A stretch of 48,707 nt of DNA from Sideroxydans sp. (lineage in GTDB: Bacteria; Pseudomonadota; Gammaproteobacteria; Burkholderiales; Gallionellaceae). Each line of letters opens with the position of its first letter. Position 1 is the first letter of the stretch. Location of the stretch: positions 1 to 48,707 of the forward strand of contig JAGXGC010000032.1 in the NCBI GenBank assembly GCA_024636935.1. The letters run 5' to 3'. Made by a program: the position numbers and the translations under genes. Below, in pieces: positions 43,469 to 48,707 of this stretch. Below the pieces are notes generated by a model that did no database searches, was not told where the DNA came from, and saw only the letters and a program-made list of their open reading frames with translations.

Positions 43469-44092
43469 ATGACACCCCTCGCCCAAGCTTGGTTTCTGCA
43501 ATCTGCCGTCATCTTCCTGGTCATCGGCAGCGTCGCCGCTATCGTGGTAGGCGTGATGCTGATGTTCCGGCGTGAAAAGCTCCGCAACATCAGTGCGTTG
43601 ATGGATCGCTGGATATCAACGCGTAATTTTGATCGTCAGCTTGAACAAAGAATATCGCTAGACCCATGGTTCTATCGGCATAGCCAAGTGACAGGTATCG
43701 CGATTCTGGCGGGGGCATTGTTCATCTTGTATTTCTTTACGTTCGAGCTGGAGCGCGCCCAAACCGTGGCGGGACTGGCGCGTCGATTCACCTATCCTGC
43801 TGCCTTGGCTGAAGTAATGGTTGATGCCCTAGTATTTATCGCGATATTGGGCGCGCTAAGTGCGATATTGGTATCTTTATTTATTCTGTTTCGTCCCAGC
43901 CTGCTGCGCGGCGTTGAAACTCAAGCCAATCAATGGCTATCGCTACGTAAATCGATGAAGACCTTGGAGATTCCGCGAGATGAATTCGAGCAATATGTCG
44001 AGAGACATGCAAGCCAATTCGGTATTCTCTTTATGCTGGGAGGGCTGTACACACTTGTGTTGCTATTGGTCTGGATGAGCAATCAAGGGTGA
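43469..44092 (+). CDS. Four-helix membrane protein with internal duplication, MSHA locus
   Basis: The 207-residue protein has four membrane helices (about 12-34, 73-92, 115-142, 185-203). Its halves look alike: helix-FRREKLRNISALMDRWIS and helix-FRPSLLRGVETQANQWLSLRK, each followed by a cytoplasmic stretch and a helix after RHSQVTG or RHASQFG. I do not recognise a family. It starts 4 bp after the prepilin gene and is followed by the mshA promoter region. Its place suggests a pilus assembly or anchoring function. Confidence 0.8.
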   Translation: MTPLAQAWFLQSAVIFLVIGSVAAIVVGVMLMFRREKLRNISALMDRWISTRNFDRQLEQRISLDPWFYRHSQVTGIAILAGALFILYFFTFELERAQTVAGLARRFTYPAALAEVMVDALVFIAILGALSAILVSLFILFRPSLLRGVETQANQWLSLRKSMKTLEIPRDEFEQYVERHASQFGILFMLGGLYTLVLLLVWMSNQG

Positions 44093-44174
44093 GCGAAAAG
44101 CATTTTAGTTACAGTGTGGGTGCTACCGTTCATCGTATTTAGCTTGCCGTTCATGGAATACGGGCGTATTGCAC

Positions 44175-44204
44175 TTGCTAAACATATGTTTGTGAAGGTA
44201 TATT
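44175..44204 (+). promoter_or_regulatory. Candidate sigma-70 promoter of mshA
   Basis: TTGCTA at 44175-44180 and TATATT at 44199-44204 are separated by 18 bp, giving a start site near 44211 and a leader of about 94 nt. The 212-bp gap between the membrane protein and mshA holds no gene. No sigma-54 consensus is found here. Confidence 0.4.
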
Positions 44205-44304
44205 GAAGCTCGTTTGTGGGGTGGTGGGTTGCGACTCATTGCGAAGCAAGCGGTTTGATTTAAGAAGCGGAGCTGCGGCTCCATCAATCTCAAGGAGAGA
44301 CATT

Positions 44305-44703
44305 ATGAAGAAACAACAAGGTTTTACACTGATCGAACTGATCGTGGTGATCGTGATTTTGGGTATCTTGGCAGCCACGGCGTTGCCAAAATTTGTGGAT
44401 TTGAGTTCTGATGCAAGACTGGCGGCAGTCAAGGGTGTGGCGGGCGGCTTGGCTTCAGCGGGTTCGATAAATTATGGGGCCCGTTCAATGGGGGCATCGA
44501 GTACGGCATATGCGTCGACAATTGCCACATCTGGAGCTACTATTACATGCGACACCATTGCTACCGGTATTTTGCAAGGTGGTAAGCCTGCAGGTTACAC
44601 CTTCACAGATGGTGCGAAGGCAAATGGCATGTTCTCTTGCACTGTGAAGGACAACACTGATGCTGCTGCATCAGCAGTTGCAAGTGTCCCGTTGATTCTG
44701 TAA
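44305..44703 (+). CDS. mshA: MSHA major pilin-like protein
   Basis: The 132-residue prepilin has the leader MKKQQG and a mature start FTLIELIVVIVILGILAATALPKFVDLSSDARLAAVKGVAGG, the MshA signature, with Glu at +5. Two cysteines (ATITCDTI and MFSCTVK) can form the C-terminal disulfide loop. The mid-region is Ser/Thr/Ala-rich, possible targets for PglL glycosylation. CAAGGAGAG lies 8 bases before the ATG at 44305; the frame opens 102 bp earlier. A separate promoter and a strong terminator flank it, as expected for a highly expressed major pilin. Confidence 0.92.
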   Translation: MKKQQGFTLIELIVVIVILGILAATALPKFVDLSSDARLAAVKGVAGGLASAGSINYGARSMGASSTAYASTIATSGATITCDTIATGILQGGKPAGYTFTDGAKANGMFSCTVKDNTDAAASAVASVPLIL

Positions 44704-44790
44704 GGGAAGCATTACAGGGGCAGGTTCGATGCAATCTTAAATTCGAGAGCAAGAACTAACGTGATTCCTGTGAAGTGATAGCAGCAATGA

Positions 44791-44819
44791 CAAAGGAGGC
44801 CGTGGCCTCCTTTGTTTTA
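44791..44819 (+). terminator. Rho-independent terminator after mshA
   Basis: CAAAGGAGGCC and GGCCTCCTTTG form an 11-bp perfect stem with a tiny loop, followed by TTTTAT. It lies 87 bp after the mshA stop and isolates mshA from mshC. Confidence 0.88.
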
Positions 44820-44912
44820 TGAAGAACCCAAGACGTGAAGCTTGTCGCTGCCATGCAGAAAATGGATGCGCGTCGACGAATTGCATCACGCACGAATACC
44901 GAACACAGCCAT

Positions 44913-45317
44913 ATGAAGGTTATGAACAACCAGCGCGGTTTCACACTGACGGAATTGATCACGGTCATCGTGATTGTCGGCATATTGTCAGTAGCCGTCT
45001 TGCCGCGCTTTGCGGGAACGGATGCCTTTCAGCAGCGAGGCGCTGCTGATCAGGTTAAGTCGGCATTGCGTTTTGCGCAGAAGGCTGCAGTGGCTAAACA
45101 TGCGTCGGTCAGTGTGACGGTCACGCAGGGCGCGACGGATTGCGCGACGACACTTGCCGGTTTGACGCTCACTTGTACTGTAGCAGTGCTGGATTCTGGG
45201 GCGGTCACATACACCTTCAATGCCTTGGGGCAGCTCACAACGCCCGCCGCGCCTGCGACGCTCACCATAGGCGGCACAACAATCAGAATTGAAGCGGAGA
45301 CAGGCTATGTACATTGA
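44913..45317 (+). CDS. mshC: MSHA minor prepilin MshC-like
   Basis: The protein (134 residues from ATG 44913) has the leader NNQRG before FTLTELITVIVIVGILSVAVLPRF with Glu at +5. The rest, GADQVKSALRFAQKAAVAKH-type sequence and a disulfide-capable pair (DCATT and LTCTV), matches the GspH/FimT-type minor pilins. ATG 44922 is an alternative start, with AAGG close by. It follows the mshA terminator, so its own promoter must lie in 44820-44912, although none is clear. The 3' end overlaps mshD by 11 bp. Confidence 0.88.
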   Translation: MKVMNNQRGFTLTELITVIVIVGILSVAVLPRFAGTDAFQQRGAADQVKSALRFAQKAAVAKHASVSVTVTQGATDCATTLAGLTLTCTVAVLDSGAVTYTFNALGQLTTPAAPATLTIGGTTIRIEAETGYVH

Positions 45318-45783
45318 CCCTGTACGCTTGCGCCAAAAAGGCATCAGCCTCATAGAGCTGATCATATTCATCGTCATCATCAGTGTGGCGCTGACGGGTA
45401 TCTTGTTGGTAATGAATCAAGTCACAGCGCATAGCGCAGACCCTATGATGCGCAAACAAGCGTTGGCTGCAGCAGAATCGTTGATGGAAGAGATACAGCT
45501 ACAGGATTTTCCAGCCGCCTCCGGTGCGCCCGCAACTGTGACTGCGACCAAGGATAATCGTATCGACTATCACGTGGTGACCGATTACGACGGGTTCGCC
45601 ACGACCGGTATATATGCGCTGAACGATGGCACTGCACCGATAGCGGGTCTGGCGGGATATGACGCGAGCGTCACTGTCGCGGCGGCACCGTTGGGAGATG
45701 TTGCGGCGGGCAGCGCGGTGCGGATCACCGTGACGGTGGGGGATGTGACGCTTGATGGCTATCGCACCTGGAGGTCATTCTAA
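45307..45783 (+). CDS. mshD: MSHA minor prepilin MshD-like
   Basis: The 158-residue protein has a leader ending RQKG before ISLIELIIFIVIISVALTGI, with Glu at +5, and MRKQALAAAESLMEEIQLQDF, a motif that marks MshD/PilV-type minor pilins. ATG 45307 is used, with GGAG upstream inside mshC; the frame opens at a TTG 18 bp earlier. Its stop overlaps the mshO start by one base (TAATG). Confidence 0.88.
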   Translation: MYIDPVRLRQKGISLIELIIFIVIISVALTGILLVMNQVTAHSADPMMRKQALAAAESLMEEIQLQDFPAASGAPATVTATKDNRIDYHVVTDYDGFATTGIYALNDGTAPIAGLAGYDASVTVAAAPLGDVAAGSAVRITVTVGDVTLDGYRTWRSF

Positions 45784-46607
45784 TGAATGCGCAGCGCGGT
45801 TTCACTTTGATCGAGATGATCGTGGTGATCGTGATCACCGGCATCATCGCTGGTATCGTGGCGATCTTCATTCAGGCGCCGGTACAGGGTTACATCGACA
45901 GTTCGCGCCGGGCCGAACTAACGGATATTGCTGATACCGCATTGCGCCGCATGGCGCGTGATGTGCGACTCGCCGTTCCGAACTCTGTTCGCTCAGAAGC
46001 CTGTCCCGGCCCCTGTTTTGAATTCTTGCTGACTAAGGCTGGCGGGCGCTACCGGAACGATTTTACGGGCGATCCTTTGCTGCCGGGCGACCCCCTGTTT
46101 TTCGATGGTGCAGATACAAAGTTCGACATCCTGCACGGGCCGAACGGCACACCCATTGTAGTGGGTGATTTCATCGCGACTGGCAGTTCGCAGTCCGATG
46201 GCAGTGTGGTTTACGGACTGGCGGGGTTGCGGAAAGTCACTGCCTATGCTGACCCCTTGGTGACATTGGGCGCCGGTTTGGCAAGCACCCTGCAAATGCC
46301 GACGCATCGTTTCGACGTAGTGGATTCGGCGGTCACGTATGACTGCGTTGGCGCAGCGAAGGATGCGAGCGGAAATGGGGTTGGTACATTGCGGCGTTAT
46401 TCTGGGTACTGGGACTTTACTACCGATAGGACGACGTTCGCTGTCCCTGCGGGCGGGGTGGTGCTGGCGGACAAGGTCAGCGCCTGCACGATCAGTTATG
46501 ACCTGACGGAAAAGCGCTTCAGTTTGCTGAGCATTCACCTGACTTTGACCGAAGCAAACGAAAGCGTGACGCTGCACCACCAGATGCACGTCAACAACAT
46601 CCCATGA
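45783..46607 (+). CDS. mshO: MSHA minor prepilin MshO-like
   Basis: The 274-residue protein has MNAQRG before FTLIEMIVVIVITGIIAGIVAIFIQ, with Glu at +5, and the typical MshO segment PVQGYIDSSRRAELTDIADTALRRMARDVRLAVPNSVR. Two cysteines (ACPGPC) follow, then a large beta-rich domain. It is coupled to mshD upstream by a one-base overlap and to mshP downstream by a 4-bp overlap. Confidence 0.9.
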   Translation: MNAQRGFTLIEMIVVIVITGIIAGIVAIFIQAPVQGYIDSSRRAELTDIADTALRRMARDVRLAVPNSVRSEACPGPCFEFLLTKAGGRYRNDFTGDPLLPGDPLFFDGADTKFDILHGPNGTPIVVGDFIATGSSQSDGSVVYGLAGLRKVTAYADPLVTLGAGLASTLQMPTHRFDVVDSAVTYDCVGAAKDASGNGVGTLRRYSGYWDFTTDRTTFAVPAGGVVLADKVSACTISYDLTEKRFSLLSIHLTLTEANESVTLHHQMHVNNIP

Positions 46608-47143
46608 CGAGAATAATTATGAGCCGGAAAGATGACTTGACGCGCTACGCCACAGATTCGGCAGGGAATGCACGGCAGAGGCGGGCGGGCCGGCCGTTCA
46701 AGGCGGTTGAGCGCGGTTTTAGTATTATTACCGCCATCTTCCTGTTGGTGGTGCTGTCGTTTCTCGGCGTCGCGATGGTGTCGTTCTCCACTACGCAGCA
46801 TCAGAGCTCAGCCTTGGATGTGATGGGGACACGTGCTTATCAGGCTGCGCGGGCGGGGGAGGAGCGGGCAGCTTTTGGAGTGACGAACACGGCTTCCGGT
46901 TTGGAATGGGCTGGATGCACTGCGACTGATCCGGCAAGGACTATTGCTGCAGGCACACTGCCCGGAACGTTGTCTCCGTTCACGGTTGAGGTCCGCTGTG
47001 CAAGACTTGCTGCTTCCGAGGTCGGTGCCACTTCCACCGATACGGTCTGGATATACGACATTGCAGCGTCGGCCGCCGCCGGTGGGGAACTGGCAGATCA
47101 GGGCTATGTCGAGCGCGTTATCAGTGTTCGCATGGGGAATTAA
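46604..47143 (+). CDS. mshP: MSHA biogenesis protein MshP-like
   Basis: The 179-residue protein has a long N-terminal extension of about 38 residues before VERG-FSIITAIFLLVVLSFLGVAMVSFST, the MshP pattern. The +5 residue is threonine, not glutamate, as in other MshP proteins I know, so self-assembly should differ from true pilins. TRAYQAARAGEERAAFGV follows, resembling PilX-type minor pilins. The start could be ATG 46604 (overlapping mshO) or ATG 46619. It ends the coupled mshCDOP series. Confidence 0.87.
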   Translation: MTRIIMSRKDDLTRYATDSAGNARQRRAGRPFKAVERGFSIITAIFLLVVLSFLGVAMVSFSTTQHQSSALDVMGTRAYQAARAGEERAAFGVTNTASGLEWAGCTATDPARTIAAGTLPGTLSPFTVEVRCARLAASEVGATSTDTVWIYDIAASAAAGGELADQGYVERVISVRMGN

Positions 47144-47237
47144 TAAAGCTGACGATTATTCGACGAGTGACGTTGATGTGTCGTCAGGGTTGGCGTGAAG
47201 TATGCAGGGAAAGATGCTGGGCATCGGTGAGGATAGG

Positions 47238-47253
47238 TGGCACGTAGTTTGCT
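47238..47253 (+). promoter_or_regulatory. Sigma-54 promoter upstream of the mshQ-like gene
   Basis: TGGCACG-TAGT-TTGCT matches the sigma-54 consensus TGGCACG-N4-TTGCW at every defined position, with GG and GC exactly 10 bp apart between the -24 and -12 elements. The start site would be near 47264, leaving a 98-nt leader. A possible sigma-70 pair, ATGTCA (47261-47266) and TACAAT (47284-47289) with 17-bp spacing, lies just downstream. Confidence 0.8.
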
Positions 47254-47260
47254 GGAGTCA

Positions 47261-47289
47261 ATGTCAAACAAATGGTGATGCGATACAAT
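47261..47289 (+). promoter_or_regulatory. Candidate sigma-70 promoter of the mshQ-like gene
   Basis: ATGTCA and TACAAT are 17 bp apart, each matching 4 or more of 6 consensus bases. It overlaps the start site predicted for the sigma-54 promoter, so the gene may have two modes of expression. Confidence 0.35.
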
Positions 47290-47361
47290 CGCGCGTCTTT
47301 GGCTTGTGTGCGGGCCGGTGTTTTTAGAAGAGCAAGAAAAAAGATTCTAAGGAGTTAGAGA

Positions 47362-48676
47362 ATGAAGAATTTGGCGAAAAAGTCTAGCTGGCTGGCATTG
47401 TTGGCTTTTGTGTCGTTCGCTGGGGGAGCGGCTGCGGCCACTTGTACCACCAACGCGGGGGCGGGAGTCTGGGATGCCACAGGAACTTGGTCATGTGGAC
47501 ACGTTCCCACAACCACAGATGATGTAGTGATAACTCGCGATATCTCATTGAGCGCCAACTACACCATCAAAAGTTTGACGGTTAATGCCGACGCGACGCT
47601 GGACAACAATAATAAGGATCTAACCTTGTCCGGAAATGCCGTTATTAATGGCACCTACGATGCCACCGGCAACAATGGCAAACTGATCATGATCGGCAAT
47701 GGAACTACGCTTTCCGGAAACGGCACCATCAAAGATATAGACCGCATCCAGATTGACGCCAATGTCACTATTCCGACTACCTCCAATCTTAAGCTGACGC
47801 TACGAAGCGAGATCCGGGTGGGGGATAACAGCGCTGCCACACTGACTGTTAACGGCACGATCACCGGAACTGGCATGAACAATGGCACACGCCTGATCCG
47901 TGCAGATAACAACAACACCTCGAGCGTGATCATCAATGGCGTGATCAATGCGCCGAACTCCTATATCGAAGTGCAATCCGGCGGTACCGTAACCAACAAT
48001 GGCACAGTAACACTACAATATATCGATGGTGACAATGCGGGGAGCGCCACCTGGACGCAGGGTGCCAATTCAAGTTTGACGCTGACCAAGCCTGCGGTGA
48101 ATTGGAGCGGAACTTTTAACGCATCGGCAACGGGCAATACGGTGACCTTCAACGGCACTGCCACACCGTTTAATCCTGTTACTTATTACAACATTGCCGG
48201 TACAAGTGTGGCCTGTCCGCATCCAGCAGGCATCACGGTACTAGGAAGCACGCCTTGTGTGACATTTCCTACGGTAACTTCGATCAATACCGCCAACGCC
48301 AATCCGGCTGCGCCGGGCTCTGGGATTTCTTGGACGATCACGTTCAGTGCGAGCGTGACCGGTGTTGATGTGGCAGATTTTGCGTTGGTGCAAGGTGGTG
48401 GCTTAAGTGGCGCTTCGATTACCAGCGTAACGGGCGGTGGCACCACTTGGACCGTGTTGGCAAATGCCGGTACCGGCACGGGTACGCTGGGACTCAATCT
48501 GGTGGATAACGACAGTATTGTGGACGGCAGTGCGAGAAAATTGGGCGGCACCGGTGCTGGCAACGGCAATTTCACGGGGCAGGTCTATACCGTGAGCACG
48601 CCCACGCTGTCGAATGTGATCAATACCTATTACCCCGGAACTGCAACTGTCTCGGCGGGGGCGACTTCTATCACTC
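47362..48676 (+). CDS. MshQ-like secreted surface protein, 3' truncated
   Basis: The frame is open to the contig end; the trustworthy part is about 438 codons. AAGGAG precedes the ATG. A signal peptide (WLALLAFVSFAGGAAAA) leads into TCTTNAGAGVWDATGTWSCG and a long series of Thr/Asn/Gly-rich beta-strand repeats typical of a parallel beta-helix. From about residue 305 follows an Ig-like domain (SASVTGVDVADFALVQGGG, TGTLGLNLVDNDSIVDG) common in large adhesins of MSHA loci. A role as pilus-associated adhesin or MshQ is inferred from place and composition. Bases after 48676 are adapter and must not be translated. Confidence 0.75.
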
Positions 48677-48707
48677 CTGTCTCTTATACACATCTGACGC
48701 TGCCGAC
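48677..48707. other. Nextera adapter remnant at the contig end (not genomic)
   Basis: The last 31 bases start CTGTCTCTTATACACATC and continue through GACGCTGCCGAC. From memory this equals the reverse complement of the Nextera read-1 transposase adapter, less its last two bases. It is a library artefact. Read in frame it gives the well-known false peptide SYTHLTLP on the plus strand and MCIRDR on the minus strand. Confidence 0.95.

Noticed and set aside
44093..44304. Possible sigma-54 promoter for mshA
   Set aside because: TTGC elements occur, but no TGGCAC is found at the right distance; a sigma-70 pair fits better.
47655..48575. Minus-strand frames opposite the surface-protein gene, hydrophobic and Val/Pro/Leu-rich
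   Set aside because: Antisense of Thr/Asn/Gly repeats gives such sequences; no ribosome binding sites.
48403..48693. Minus-strand frame starting MCIRDR
   Set aside because: Its start lies in the adapter; this peptide is a known artefact of Nextera contamination.

Overview
This 48.7 kb window looks like one assembled contig from a betaproteobacterium, most likely of the order Nitrosomonadales (a Gallionellaceae or Sulfuricellaceae type). That assignment is an inference from gene order (rpoZ-spoT next to gmk and yicC; rph-rdgB-hemW-trmB-thiG-thiS; rhodanese-grxC-secB-gpsA-trmL), protein style and moderate GC, not from a search. It is almost entirely chromosomal core genome. I see no transposase, integrase, phage gene or CRISPR array. 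The left end breaks inside a 30-bp tandem repeat. The last 31 bases (48677-48707) match a sequencing adapter and are not genomic.

Layout. 1-2229: the 3' end of a lysine/alanine-repeat histone H1-like gene, a 470-bp gap with inverted repeats, and pabB. 2223-6087 (minus): yicC, gmk, rpoZ and spoT in one tight operon. 6202-9558 (plus): a PP2C phosphatase, rph, rdgB and hemW. 9529-11255 (minus): thiS, thiG, trmB. 11304-11377: tRNA-Gly(CCC). 11678-19949 (plus): a complete cbb3 oxidase block, ccoN-O-Q-P, a 42-codon membrane ORF ending at a strong terminator, then the maturation genes ccoG-H-I-S. 19953-21158 (minus): two unrecognised membrane-protein genes. 21225-23446: divergent fnr and hemN. 23526-24773: an NMO-like flavoprotein with a Cys-rich tail. 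24777-30011 (minus): gpmI, envC, ctpA, a small unknown gene and moeB. 30149-36800: an ArsR-family regulator, an RND adaptor and pump, a DUF2892 membrane protein and a PglL-type oligosaccharyltransferase. 36778-39881: rhodanese, grxC, secB, an SH3-like protein, gpsA and trmL. 39987-end: part of an MSHA-type type IV pilus locus (mshE, mshG, a prepilin, a duplicated membrane protein, mshA, mshC, mshD, mshO, mshP and a truncated MshQ-like surface protein).

How it works together. Near-consensus FNR boxes lie upstream of ccoN and between fnr and hemN. Together with hemN, hemW and a copper-loading ccoI, this makes the middle of the window a low-oxygen respiration module: FNR senses oxygen loss, cbb3 oxidase is induced, and heme and copper supply follow. 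The arsR-RND-DUF2892 cluster has features of sulfide/persulfide-responsive circuits: two cysteines placed as in BigR/SqrR-type ArsR proteins, a YgaP-like membrane domain, and a membrane rhodanese a few genes on. A perfect 11-bp inverted repeat just ahead of the adaptor gene is its likely operator. The MSHA block carries a c-di-GMP-binding type ATPase. It also has a consensus sigma-54 promoter ahead of the MshQ-like gene, so the tip/surface protein is probably controlled separately from the pilus machinery.

The least explained items are the arsR-RND-DUF2892 cluster, the 42-codon ORF after ccoP, the Cys-tailed NMO-like protein, the two genes between ccoS and fnr, and the internally duplicated membrane protein in the pilus locus.
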